In this document: piece after piece, positions 1 through 6,821 of the stretch
How the letters are laid out: each line of letters begins with the position of its first letter
Position numbering within the stretch: the first letter of the stretch is position 1
NCBI GenBank assembly: GCA_964579305.1
Contig: CAZOGY010000113.1
Location: 1-11,440 of the forward strand
Direction: 5' to 3'
Origin: JBCBWG01 sp964579305
GTDB taxonomy: Bacteria; Pseudomonadota; Alphaproteobacteria; Rhizobiales; Hyphomicrobiaceae
Length of the DNA stretch: 11,440 nt
Translations under genes and position numbers: made by a program
The notes under the pieces: model-generated
Seen by the model: the letters and a program-made list of their open reading frames with translations, nothing else
What the model was told of the DNA's origin: nothing
Databases searched by the model: none

Positions 1-155
1 GCCACGCGATTCAACGACGTGGTGTGTTGCACTGCGCATCCGATCCATGATTGATGTCCTGGCCTCGTGCCGCAACGCACGAACGGTTCATGCTATGGCG
101 CGATGCAAAACGCCGCAAACGAATGTGCGCACGAGAGGCGTCCAGGTCCAGGCTC

Positions 156-704
156 ATGCACTCCAGCCGCGATAACCTCGCACGCCTCCTGCAGGATGTG
201 GCCAAACGCGACCGCGCGTCATTCAACGCGCTCTATCATGCGACGTCGGCGAAACTTTTCGGGATCGTCATCCGTATCTTGCGGGATCGAGACTTAGCCG
301 AGGATTTGCTGCAGGAAATCTATGTTCGGATTTGGGACCGCGCTGGCGATTTCGATCCGGCCAAGGCATCGCCGATCACCTGGATGGCAACGATCGCGCG
401 AAATAGGGCGATCGATGAGGTCCGACGCAAGCGACCACAGCATGTCGATAACGATATATCGGAATTGGAGGTTCCCGACGGCCATCCAACACCCGATGCA
501 GACGTTGAATTGGCAGAAGATCTCCGCCGCCTCAACGACTGCCTTGAGGCGCTGGAGCCTGAACGCCGCGATGCCATTCGCTTAGCCTATCTCGATGGAC
601 ACAGCCGCCAAGATCTCGCAACCAGATTTGGCGTTCCGGTCGGCACCATGAAGACGTGGTTGCACCGCGGATTGAAGCAACTGAAAGAGTGTCTCGGATC
701 ATGA
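156..704 (+). CDS. ECF-type RNA polymerase sigma factor (SigK/RpoE-like)
   Basis: This is a group 4 (extracytoplasmic function) sigma factor of about 182 residues, the usual size. It directs RNA polymerase to a small set of promoters when its anti-sigma factor lets go. Region sigma2 spans roughly residues 20-93, with AEDLLQEIYVRIW at 48-60 and the -10-recognition helix around WMATIARNRAIDEVRR at 76-91. Sigma4 spans about 128-178, with the helix-turn-helix ending in VPVGTMKTWLHRGLKQL. There is no region 3, as expected for ECF factors. The start at 156 is chosen because the fold begins about 15 residues later. In-frame ATGs at 123 and 51 would add an arginine-rich tail with no family likeness, and no start has a strong Shine-Dalgarno. 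The stop overlaps the next start as ATGA (701-704), implying translational coupling to the anti-sigma gene. Family call is secure; the exact ECF subgroup is inferred from the RskA partner. Confidence 0.93.
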   Translation: MHSSRDNLARLLQDVAKRDRASFNALYHATSAKLFGIVIRILRDRDLAEDLLQEIYVRIWDRAGDFDPAKASPITWMATIARNRAIDEVRRKRPQHVDNDISELEVPDGHPTPDADVELAEDLRRLNDCLEALEPERRDAIRLAYLDGHSRQDLATRFGVPVGTMKTWLHRGLKQLKECLGS

Positions 705-1408
705 CGGATCGCGAAGACATCGACATGCTCGCTGCCGAATACGTACTCGGCACGCTCGACGACGCTGAGCGCACCGCAGTGTCTGCGCGCGTGCAGCGTG
801 AGCCTGCGCTGCGCGCTGCGGTGGCCGAATGGGAACGGTGTCTTGCGCCACTCAATGCGGCCACGCCTGCGTTAGCCCCGCGCGGACACGTCTTTGAGAA
901 AATCTCCAACGAACTCGACCGGCGCCGAGATCCGGCCTCGACAAACGTCGTCAGTTTGCGCCAGAGCCGGAACCGTTGGCGCATGGCGGCATTGGCGGCT
1001 TCAGTGATCTCGGTTGTGCTGGGCGGCGTTTTTCTTTTCGACAGGTTCATCAAGCCCGCGCCGGCGGATCAATTCGTGGCCGTCTTCAATGAAAACGACA
1101 GGCAACCCTCGTTCATCCTGTCGATCAATCTCAAGACCCGCGAACTGACGATCCGATCGGTCGCAGCCGAGCCCCAGCCCGAAAAAAGCTATCAGCTTTG
1201 GATTGTGGCCGACGAACTGGGTCCCGGCCCTCGCTCCTTGGGCTTGCTGGCACCGCTGCAAACGCCAACCCGAAAGACGCTCGATATTGAGCCCGGCGTT
1301 CTGCAAAGCGCCACCTTCGGCATCAGCATCGAGCCGGAAGGCGGCTCGCCCGTGGACCGGCCGACAGGTCCCGCAATCCACGGTCGCCTTATTCCCGCAA
1401 GCGAATAA
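701..1408 (+). CDS. RskA-family anti-sigma factor, membrane-anchored
   Basis: The 235-residue product should bind and hold the sigma factor encoded just upstream until a signal from outside the cytoplasm releases it. The N-terminal part (about 1-70) has the anti-sigma helical pattern starting DMLAAEYVLGTLDDAER. No zinc-binding His/Cys cluster is visible. One membrane segment lies at about 93-113 (WRMAALAASVISVVLGGVFLF). The rest, about 119-235, matches the RskA C-terminal domain, with YQLWIVADELGPGPRSLG and a late GGSPVDRPTGPAIHGRL motif. This part is expected in the periplasm. The start at 701 is set by the ATGA overlap with the sigma gene; an in-frame start at 656 would lie inside the sigma4 region and is unlikely. 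The stimulus cannot be told from the sequence. In the RskA family release usually needs regulated proteolysis of the anti-sigma factor. Confidence 0.92.
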   Translation: MTDREDIDMLAAEYVLGTLDDAERTAVSARVQREPALRAAVAEWERCLAPLNAATPALAPRGHVFEKISNELDRRRDPASTNVVSLRQSRNRWRMAALAASVISVVLGGVFLFDRFIKPAPADQFVAVFNENDRQPSFILSINLKTRELTIRSVAAEPQPEKSYQLWIVADELGPGPRSLGLLAPLQTPTRKTLDIEPGVLQSATFGISIEPEGGSPVDRPTGPAIHGRLIPASE

Positions 1409-1437
1409 AAAAGATTTCGCAAATTTATTTATTCTCC

Positions 1438-1463
1438 TGAAACCCAACCCGTAACGCGCCGTA
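1438..1463 (+). promoter_or_regulatory. ECF-type promoter, TGAAAC-N16-CGTA
   Basis: A -35 element TGAAAC at 1438-1443 is followed by exactly 16 bases and the -10 element CGTA at 1460-1463. This is a perfect match to the TGAAAC-N16-CGTA consensus best known from Bacillus SigW-type ECF promoters; AAC in the -35 and CGT in the -10 are widely kept among ECF factors. Transcription would start near 1470 and give a leader of about 65 bases before the secreted-protein gene at 1537. The heptamer CCGTAAC occurs twice, at 1449-1455 and 1459-1465, ten bases apart. The second copy overlaps the -10. That the adjacent sigma factor reads this promoter is inferred. Confidence 0.6.
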
Positions 1464-1536
1464 ACTGCGACGAGCCAATCGAGCCGCCTGTGGCTCCAAA
1501 CTGGCTCAAACGCATGCAATCGCAAGGAGTTGGATT

Positions 1537-1959
1537 ATGAAACGTACGTTTTTTGCGGCCGCCGCCGCGACAACCCTGGCCGTCTCCGCAACCGTGGCAT
1601 TTGCAGCCGGTCAAGCCCAATTAAGTGTCGCGGGAAATGACCAGGACGTCTCCGGCGGGACGGTCACCGCATCCAAGATCGTTGCTGCCAAGAACGGCTG
1701 GCTTGTTGTCCATCGGACCGATCAGTCGATGAAACCTGGCCCTGTGGTGGGTCATGCCCCGCTCAAAGCTGGCGAAAACGAAAACGTCACCGCTATTCTG
1801 ACCGAACAGGTCAAAGCTGGTGATAAGCTTATGTTGATGCTGCACGGTGAAGACGGCGGTATGAAAACCGGCATTTTCGAATATACGCTCGGCGCAAAAG
1901 AGGATGGCCCCGTCAAAGTCGATGGCAAATTGGTCATGAAAGTGATCACCGCGCAGTAA
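1537..1959 (+). CDS. secreted DUF7282-type protein
   Basis: A 140-residue exported protein of unknown function. Residues 1-23 are a clear Sec signal peptide (KR, a long alanine-rich core, cleavage after AFA). The mature part of about 117 residues carries the pattern of the DUF7282 family: KNGWLVVHRTD near 52-62, then GPVVGHAPLKAGENENV, a MLHGEDGG motif and a DGPVKVDGK ending. It has no cysteines or membrane segments and probably folds as a small beta-rich periplasmic or surface domain. A strong ribosome site AAGGAG (1524-1529) sits 7 bases before the ATG. It follows the sigma/anti-sigma pair by 128 bases and has its own ECF-type promoter, so it is a likely target of that sigma factor. The family assignment rests on remembered motif likeness. 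Confidence 0.85.
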   Translation: MKRTFFAAAAATTLAVSATVAFAAGQAQLSVAGNDQDVSGGTVTASKIVAAKNGWLVVHRTDQSMKPGPVVGHAPLKAGENENVTAILTEQVKAGDKLMLMLHGEDGGMKTGIFEYTLGAKEDGPVKVDGKLVMKVITAQ

Positions 1960-2059
1960 GCGTCCACGCCGAACCAGGCATTTGCCCGGATAAAACAACA
2001 TGAGGTCGGTTCAAGGTTGGCTTGAGCCGGCCCAATTGCCTGTTTGCATGGCCACAAAC

Positions 2060-2130
2060 GCAAAGCCTGAAACTGTCAGCGGCGCGCAATCGCGGTCTGT
2101 CAGGCTTGCCCGGCGGTTTCTGTCCGCCGG
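2060..2130. terminator. tandem hairpins between convergent genes
   Basis: Two inverted repeats lie back to back in the space between convergent genes ending at 1959 (+) and 2152 (-). The first has arms at 2060-2070 and 2100-2109 (GCAAGCCTGA with one extra A, against TCAGGCTTGC), enclosing 29 bases. The second is a 7-bp GC stem, CCGGCGG at 2110-2116 and CCGCCGG at 2124-2130, with loop TTTCTGT. Neither is followed by a clear T-run on either strand, so a Rho-independent terminator is not certain. The position favours a two-way stop. Confidence 0.4.
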
Positions 2131-2151
2131 CGCCGAGCTTTCCAGATTTCG

Positions 2152-3063
2152 TCAGACGACGCGCAACACCATCGCGGTGGCATCATCCGACGTTTTTGCC
2201 CGCGGAAATTCCATGCAATCCCGGTCCGCCTCTTCGATGCCGCGCAACTCCGCAAGCAGGTCCGGCAGATCACGCGTGCGCACCGCCTGAACCAACGCCG
2301 CGTCGTCATAGCGTGCAAACACATCCGAAAGCCGCATGAAGCCGTCGGTCGCCATAAGTAGGCGCGTGCCCGGGCCGGCTGCCACCGTTCCAGCCTGGAC
2401 AAGCTGGCGTGGTGGTGCCGTGATGGAAAGCACGGCATAGCCGTCGGGCCTGTTCATGCGGTTGCGGGCGGCCCGGAGGTCGTCCATCAGCAAGGCGCGC
2501 AAAGGACCTTGACCGCCGTCCTCGGCTTGGCGCCGGGCTCCGTCGCCGCCGTCCGCGGCTTCGGCAGACTGCGCGGCGCGTTTGCGTCGGATCGTCTCAG
2601 CAAGCCATGCATCACCCGCATCATCACGACTGGTCCCGATCCGCAGCATGTCGTCGCCGCGCGTGACCAGCATTGTGCAATCACCGACCGCAATCCATTC
2701 GACGTGATCGCCTCTGTGACGCGCGATGAGCGCTGCGGCTGATGGATGTTCGAACGCTGCCTGCGGGGCGCGCCTCTGGCTCTGGCCGAACGCATGACCA
2801 GCCGCCTCGCTCAGTTCATCCAGGACGTCGCTCAGTGCCACGTCGAACGGAAGGTTGGGCGCATGCGTCCGCAACCAGGCCTGTGCGAAATCGGCCAGCC
2901 ATTCCGCGTCCGTCCGTGCGCCGACCAACGGACTTTCGACCAGATCCGTTGCCCCATCGATGACCCATGCCAGCGCACCGGCGTGACCGGCACGATCATC
3001 GTTGCCCGTACCTGCGCCGACGCTCAGCATTGTCACAAGTTCAAACTCCCCGCCGCTTGGCAT
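2152..3063 (-). CDS. PP2C-family protein phosphatase-like protein
   Basis: The 303-residue cytoplasmic protein looks like a divergent metal-dependent Ser/Thr phosphatase of the PP2C (PPM) family. Motifs occur in family order: NDDR at 21-24 and VIDGATD at 34-40 (metal aspartates), AVGDCTMLV at 125-133 (the usual GDSR strand), MATDGF at 237-242 (the usual SDG) and SDDAT at 292-296 (the usual DN-T). Residues 160-187 form a charged, Ala/Gly/Asp-rich low-complexity insert, probably a disordered loop. No membrane or sensor domain is present. The ATG at 3063 is preceded on the - strand by GGGGGGA about ten bases upstream. The gene is divergent from the patatin gene. No Ser/Thr kinase lies in the window, so its substrate is unknown. 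The family call is fairly firm; activity is inferred, since the second Asp of NDDR and the Cys in GDCT depart from the commonest motif. Confidence 0.8.
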   Translation of the reverse strand: MPSGGEFELVTMLSVGAGTGNDDRAGHAGALAWVIDGATDLVESPLVGARTDAEWLADFAQAWLRTHAPNLPFDVALSDVLDELSEAAGHAFGQSQRRAPQAAFEHPSAAALIARHRGDHVEWIAVGDCTMLVTRGDDMLRIGTSRDDAGDAWLAETIRRKRAAQSAEAADGGDGARRQAEDGGQGPLRALLMDDLRAARNRMNRPDGYAVLSITAPPRQLVQAGTVAAGPGTRLLMATDGFMRLSDVFARYDDAALVQAVRTRDLPDLLAELRGIEEADRDCMEFPRAKTSDDATAMVLRVV

Positions 3064-3188
3064 GAAGCGCGTCCCCCCAAGTTTGCTGCCGGCCCGCGGC
3101 GGCCAGCGACAGCCTAATTGCCCGAGTTTGCAGCACTGCTACAACGCACCTCGTGAGGTCGCGGCAATGCGTCTTGCGTTTGGGTGAA

Positions 3189-4247
3189 ATGCTGTGGCGC
3201 GTGAGGATGAAACGAGTGGCGGGGCGGGGGAAACGGGTCGGCTTGAATCTGGCGCTGCAAGGCGGTGGCGTACACGGCGCCTTCACATGGGGTGCGCTGG
3301 AGCGGCTGTTGCAGGAAGATCGCTTCGATATCGGCTGGATCAGCGGAACGAGCGCCGGCGCGGTGAATGCGGTGTGCGTGGCCCACGGTCTGGTGGTCGG
3401 CGATGGCGAGCGCGGCAGCCGTGCAGCGCTCGAAACACTTGCAGCCGTTTGGCAAGCGGTGGAGCAGGCGCAATTGCCTGATCTTATGAAGCTCAATCCG
3501 TTGATGGCCGGGATCATGCGGTCGGCGCCCGTCGCCCCGATGGCGGGAATGTTTTCACCCTATGAATTCAATCCGCTGGGCTTGGACCCGTTTCGCAAGA
3601 TCCTGGAGGACCATATTGACTTCAAGGCCATCCGGGCGAACGGCTCATGTGAGCTGCTGATTGCCGCAACAGATGTCTCCACCGGACGCGCGCGGCTGTT
3701 TCGCCGCCAGGAGTTGACCGTCGAAGCCGTTCTCGCCTCGGCTTGTCTGCCACTCATGCACCATGCGGTTGTGCTCGATGGGCGCGCCTATTGGGACGGC
3801 GGCTTTTCGGCGAATCCAGATCTGGTGACATTGACCCGCGAAAGCCCAGTGTCCGATACGCTTATCGTGCAGTTGAACCCAACGCGAAAACCGGGCGTGC
3901 CAAAATCGGCCGCGAAGATATCCGACCGTGCGACAACGATTACGTTCAACCAGCCGTTCCTGCGCGACATCGATGAGATCATCCGCGTGCGTTCCGAGCC
4001 GCAACAGGGCGGCTGGTTTCGCCGCGACCGCGAAAGCGACGCCGTACGTCGTCATCGTTTTCACGTGATCGATGCCGGCCGCCACGTCTCCGGCCTTGGT
4101 GCCGATACCAAAGTGAAAGCCGATGCCGGCCTTCTGCGCTACTTGCATGGCGCAGGCCGGGCTGAGGCCCACAAGTGGCTTGAGCGTGATGCAGTGCACG
4201 TTGGCCAAACAAGCAGCGTCGACCTGCGCGCCAAGTACTGGGGGTAG
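3189..4247 (+). CDS. patatin-like phospholipase family protein
   Basis: A serine acyl hydrolase of the patatin family, about 352 residues from this start. It uses a Ser-Asp dyad to cut acyl chains from lipids. The glycine-rich oxyanion-hole motif GGGVHGAF is at 25-32, the nucleophile motif GTSAGA at 53-58 (Ser55), and the catalytic Asp in YWDGG is Asp203. Between them ASACLPLMHHAV precedes the DGG loop as in bacterial relatives. The C-terminal half (RDIDEI through WLERDAVHVGQTSS) matches the bacterial patatin type of about 340-370 residues. There is no signal peptide, so it should act in the cytosol or at the inner membrane. The start is uncertain: GTG at 3153, ATG at 3189 and ATG at 3207 are in frame, none with a well-spaced ribosome site, and all lie before the fold. 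The gene ends in an intrinsic terminator at 4265-4300. Physiological substrate is unknown. Confidence 0.9.
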   Translation: MLWRVRMKRVAGRGKRVGLNLALQGGGVHGAFTWGALERLLQEDRFDIGWISGTSAGAVNAVCVAHGLVVGDGERGSRAALETLAAVWQAVEQAQLPDLMKLNPLMAGIMRSAPVAPMAGMFSPYEFNPLGLDPFRKILEDHIDFKAIRANGSCELLIAATDVSTGRARLFRRQELTVEAVLASACLPLMHHAVVLDGRAYWDGGFSANPDLVTLTRESPVSDTLIVQLNPTRKPGVPKSAAKISDRATTITFNQPFLRDIDEIIRVRSEPQQGGWFRRDRESDAVRRHRFHVIDAGRHVSGLGADTKVKADAGLLRYLHGAGRAEAHKWLERDAVHVGQTSSVDLRAKYWG

Positions 4248-4264
4248 TGTTCCGCAAGTTCCGG

Positions 4265-4300
4265 CAACGGCTGGAAGATAGCGCCGGCTGCGTTGTTTTT
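4265..4300 (+). terminator. intrinsic terminator after the patatin gene
   Basis: Seventeen bases after the patatin stop, CAACG (4265-4269) pairs with CGTTG (4291-4295). Inside it GCTGG (4270-4274) pairs with CCGGC (4284-4288), with one G-T pair and a two-base bulge. The stem is followed directly by TTTTT at 4296-4300. It is the best intrinsic terminator in the window and suggests the next gene is transcribed separately. Confidence 0.65.
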
Positions 4301-4379
4301 CCCGCGCATCGTGGCACACGGCCGGCGGGCAGATGGGCCGCATGCGGCGGCCGTCGCCCACCCAGTCGAAGGGGGCAAA

Positions 4380-4991
4380 ATGATGTCGATAAACTTCGTG
4401 GCCAATCTGACTTCGGCTTTTGCCGTCGCACTTGCGGCAATGACGGCAGCGATTGCGCCGGCGTCGGCGGAAAAACTTCACGTCCAGCTCGACCAACTCA
4501 ATCACAAAGGTATGCCGTGGGATGGCTTGAATGTGCGAACCCTGATGGGCAGCACGAACTTTGGCGATGCGCCCGACATCAAGGTCTGCTTGATCTATAA
4601 AACGGGTGGTCCCTTGTGCTTGATGCGGTTTGAGGATCGCGGCCGGCACCGCAACGCCATTGAACGTTCAGTCTGCGAGAATTCGCACGACTGCGAGTTT
4701 GACCTTGGCCAGGTCGATGCAAAAGTCTTTGGCGTATTAATCGTGGAAATCGACCGCATCGGTTATCCCGACCTTGTTGATGCGGTCGTCATTCGGCGCC
4801 AAAGCAACGGACCGGTCGACGCCGCGTTCTGGGATCAGCGGCTGCGAGACTTCTCGTTCCAGCTCGCGCCAACGCGATTTGCATCTGAGCGGGCACGGCG
4901 CGAACGTCCCTTTCCGGTCATCGATCTGGCCGAGTGCACCGACGAGATTGGCTGCCGCTTGCGCCAATCGCGGATCACGCTGCGTGACTGA
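4380..4991 (+). CDS. hypothetical secreted six-cysteine protein
   Basis: I do not recognise this protein. From the ATG at 4380 it has 203 residues; a second ATG at 4383 is equally possible. The ribosome site GAAGGGGG (4368-4375) sits just upstream and rules out the longer in-frame start at 4293. Residues 1-30 form a Sec signal peptide with cleavage after PASA. The mature protein has six cysteines arranged as three local pairs: VCLIYKTGGPLCL, VCENSHDC and ECTDEIGC. This fits disulfide bonds formed in the periplasm. The stretch VFGVLIVEIDRIGYPDLVDAVVI alternates hydrophobic residues like beta strands with an acidic turn. The C-terminal 40 residues are basic. The patatin terminator lies between it and the upstream gene, so co-transcription is doubtful. 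It is a real gene judging by the signal peptide, ribosome site and codon use; its function is unknown. Confidence 0.7.
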   Translation: MMSINFVANLTSAFAVALAAMTAAIAPASAEKLHVQLDQLNHKGMPWDGLNVRTLMGSTNFGDAPDIKVCLIYKTGGPLCLMRFEDRGRHRNAIERSVCENSHDCEFDLGQVDAKVFGVLIVEIDRIGYPDLVDAVVIRRQSNGPVDAAFWDQRLRDFSFQLAPTRFASERARRERPFPVIDLAECTDEIGCRLRQSRITLRD

Positions 4992-5000
4992 ACCACATGG

Positions 5001-5032
5001 TCCCCGGCGGGGAACGCGGTTGACCCGCCGCG
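5001..5032 (+). terminator. paired GC hairpins after the secreted-protein gene
   Basis: Nine bases after the stop at 4991, TCCCC-GGC-GGGGA forms a 5-bp stem (5001-5013). CGCGG (5015-5019) with CCGCG (5028-5032) forms a second. No T-run follows. The position suggests transcript-end structure, but the strength is modest. Confidence 0.3.
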
Positions 5033-5662
5033 CATCCCGCCGAACCGCCTATAACAACTGCGACAGTCCACCCGCGCACGGAAAGCCCGTGAAATAGGCG
5101 ACTTTTGAGCGCGAATTGGGCGCAGGGTTACGGCACGCCCGCGATCCACCGCCATCCAGCATGGAAATATTGGAATCTTGCACCGTGGCGCCGTGCTTGC
5201 CGGGTCCAATGGCGCAACGCATGGCGATGCGCGCCGCTGCAGTCTGCTGCCACTCCAGCGGCTACGATCCGTGCGCGACACGTGCGCCGACACTGAACCT
5301 GCAAACATCTGCAACGATAAAACAATGCGGCCAACCAAACAGCCTGCTTTGAGAATGCGCGTGAGGGTGGCGTTATAAAAATCCCTTTTCAAACCGTGTT
5401 AAAAAAAACCAAGCTGGGCTTTCATAGAAATCTTTTCCGCAGCCGCAATCTGAAAGTCACCGGCGCTGGTTGCACCCATCTTGTAAAAAAGCGTTCAGAC
5501 GACGCTCGGCACCGGTTTGGCGCACCCAACCGCCAGATCTGGGCAAAGAAGCCGCCGTGACTGAGCGATGACATGAACGTGAACCCAACGATCTGGTCGC
5601 TCCCGGATGGGTTGACCACGTGCAGGCCGGGTAACGGCGTGCTCAAAAGTGGGGAGATCGAC
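5033..5662. other. gene-free stretch with AT-rich leader
   Basis: No convincing gene is seen on either strand in these 630 bases. Short open frames are rich in Cys, Arg and His, lack ribosome sites and match no family. Arms GCCGCTG (5233-5239) and CAGCGGC (5256-5262) make a 7-bp inverted repeat with a 16-base loop. From about 5290 to 5460 the sequence turns AT-rich, including an eight-A run near 5401-5408, which stands out from the surroundings. The second half is probably the promoter and leader region of the DUF3500 gene; a small RNA cannot be excluded. Confidence 0.4.
5349..5379 (+). promoter_or_regulatory. candidate sigma-70-type promoter
   Basis: TTGAGA at 5349-5354 is followed 18 bases later by TTATAA at 5373-5378 (or 19 bases later by TATAAA at 5374-5379), inside the AT-rich patch. 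It points toward the DUF3500 gene, whose start codon is about 285 bases downstream. Such a long leader makes the link uncertain. Confidence 0.3.
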
Positions 5663-6706
5663 ATGTCGAAAACGCAATCACGCGGTGTCTCGCGCCGCAC
5701 GACCTTAGGCTTGATCGGTGCGGCTGCCGCGACCGCTGCTGTGCCGGGCGTGGGGCACGCGCAGACCGCCACCAACCGGCTCGGCACATCCATGATCGCG
5801 CGTGCGCGTGCCTTACTGCAAAGCCTGGATGAAACCGGGCGTGCAGCGGCAACTTTCGCATTCGAAAGCCGCACGCGCCGGTATTGGAACTTCATGGGCC
5901 CCTCAGCCAAGCCCGGCCTGCCGCTTGAGCGCATGACATCCGCGCAGAAAGAGTTGGCGCTTGAGCTTTTGGCGACCGGCCTCAGCGAGGACGGCATGCG
6001 CAAGGCGGAAAAGGTCATGGTCCTTCAGGACGTGCTGCGCGAGCAGGGCGCGTGGCCGCGTGACCGGAACCGCGATAGGTTCTCGATCGCCATTTTCGGC
6101 ACGCCATCTGAAAGCGGCATGTGGGCCTGGCGTTTTGAAGGGCACCACTTGTCATTGAGTTTCACGTTGAATGGCGACCAGATCGTCTCAGTGACGCCGT
6201 CGTCGTTTTCTTCAAACCCCAATGTCGTTTCGCAAGGCCGTCATTCGGGGCTTGTCGCGCTTGAAGGCGAAGAGACGATCGCGCGCCAACTTTATGCGGA
6301 CTTGAACGCGCAACAGCGCAAGGCGACCCTGATCCGGGACCAAGCCTACGGCAATGTTCTGACAACCGCAGGACGCGAAGGCCGCTTTGACACCCGGCGC
6401 GGGATTGCCCTATCCGACCTGTCACAAGGCCAACGCGATCTTTTCATGCGTCTTGCTGAAACCTACGCCGTGGACCACCTCGCCGGCCCACTTGCCGACG
6501 CGCAGCGCAAGCGTCTGCAAACAGGCGACCTGATGTCCGCCCGCTTTGGCTGGGCAGGTTCCGACAAGAAGGGCGAAATGCTCTATTACCGCTTGCATGG
6601 CGATACCTTCGTGATCGAATTCGCAAGCCTGCGAAACCAGCCGCTCCACCTGCATACGATCAGGCACGATCTGGAGCGCAATCTTGGCGCCCACGTCCGG
6701 ACGTAA
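5663..6706 (+). CDS. DUF3500 domain-containing protein, Tat-exported
   Basis: The 347-residue protein matches the DUF3500 family, whose biochemical role is not established. A twin-arginine signal is clear: SRRTTLG at residues 10-16, a hydrophobic Ala/Gly core, and cleavage near GHA (about residue 33). This implies export of the folded, perhaps cofactor- or metal-bearing, protein. Family-like features are the RRYWNFMG segment, a GTPSESGMWAWRFEGHHLSLSFTL region, and a second GEMLYYRLHGDTFVIEF repeat-like segment near the end. The two segments (WRFEGHHLSLSF and YRLHGDTFVIEF) resemble each other. The start at 5663 has GGGGAG (5651-5656) six bases upstream; an in-frame ATG at 5573 would put 30 residues before the Tat signal and is rejected. 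The last 40 coding bases are repeated after the scaffold gap, which does not affect the reading frame. Family call is strong, function unknown. Confidence 0.88.
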   Translation: MSKTQSRGVSRRTTLGLIGAAAATAAVPGVGHAQTATNRLGTSMIARARALLQSLDETGRAAATFAFESRTRRYWNFMGPSAKPGLPLERMTSAQKELALELLATGLSEDGMRKAEKVMVLQDVLREQGAWPRDRNRDRFSIAIFGTPSESGMWAWRFEGHHLSLSFTLNGDQIVSVTPSSFSSNPNVVSQGRHSGLVALEGEETIARQLYADLNAQQRKATLIRDQAYGNVLTTAGREGRFDTRRGIALSDLSQGQRDLFMRLAETYAVDHLAGPLADAQRKRLQTGDLMSARFGWAGSDKKGEMLYYRLHGDTFVIEFASLRNQPLHLHTIRHDLERNLGAHVRT

Positions 6707-6721
6707 TCCAACGGCAGCGTA
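6667..6721 (+). repeat. left copy of 55-base direct repeat at gap
   Basis: These 55 bases, running from within the DUF3500 3' end to the edge of the N run, are identical to 6822-6876 immediately after the N run. They are best explained as the shared end of two contigs and not as a biological repeat. Confidence 0.85.
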
Positions 6722-6821
6722 NNNNNNNNNNNNNNNNNNNNNNNNNNNNNNNNNNNNNNNNNNNNNNNNNNNNNNNNNNNNNNNNNNNNNNNNNNNNNNN
6801 NNNNNNNNNNNNNNNNNNNNN
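6722..6821. other. scaffold gap of 100 Ns
   Basis: Exactly 100 unknown bases, the conventional length for a gap of unknown size. Both flanks carry the same 55 bases, so the two contigs probably overlap and the gap is likely false. If they are merged, 155 bases vanish and the DUF3500 and isochorismatase-type genes end only 70 bases apart. Confidence 0.95.

Noticed and set aside
4337..4348. 12-base perfect palindrome GCCGCATGCGGC upstream of the six-cysteine protein gene
   Set aside because: About three perfect 12-base palindromes are expected by chance in a window this long, more at high GC, and nothing else supports an operator.
3645..4649. Long - strand open frame (334 codons) opposite the patatin gene
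   Set aside because: It lies antisense to a well-supported patatin and part of the secreted-protein gene, is rich in His, Arg and Cys, and has no recognisable motifs. Long antisense frames are common in GC-rich DNA.
4835..5392. - strand open frame whose first 35 residues resemble a signal peptide
   Set aside because: It would begin with TTG, has no ribosome site, becomes arginine-rich low-complexity sequence and overlaps the secreted-protein gene antisense.
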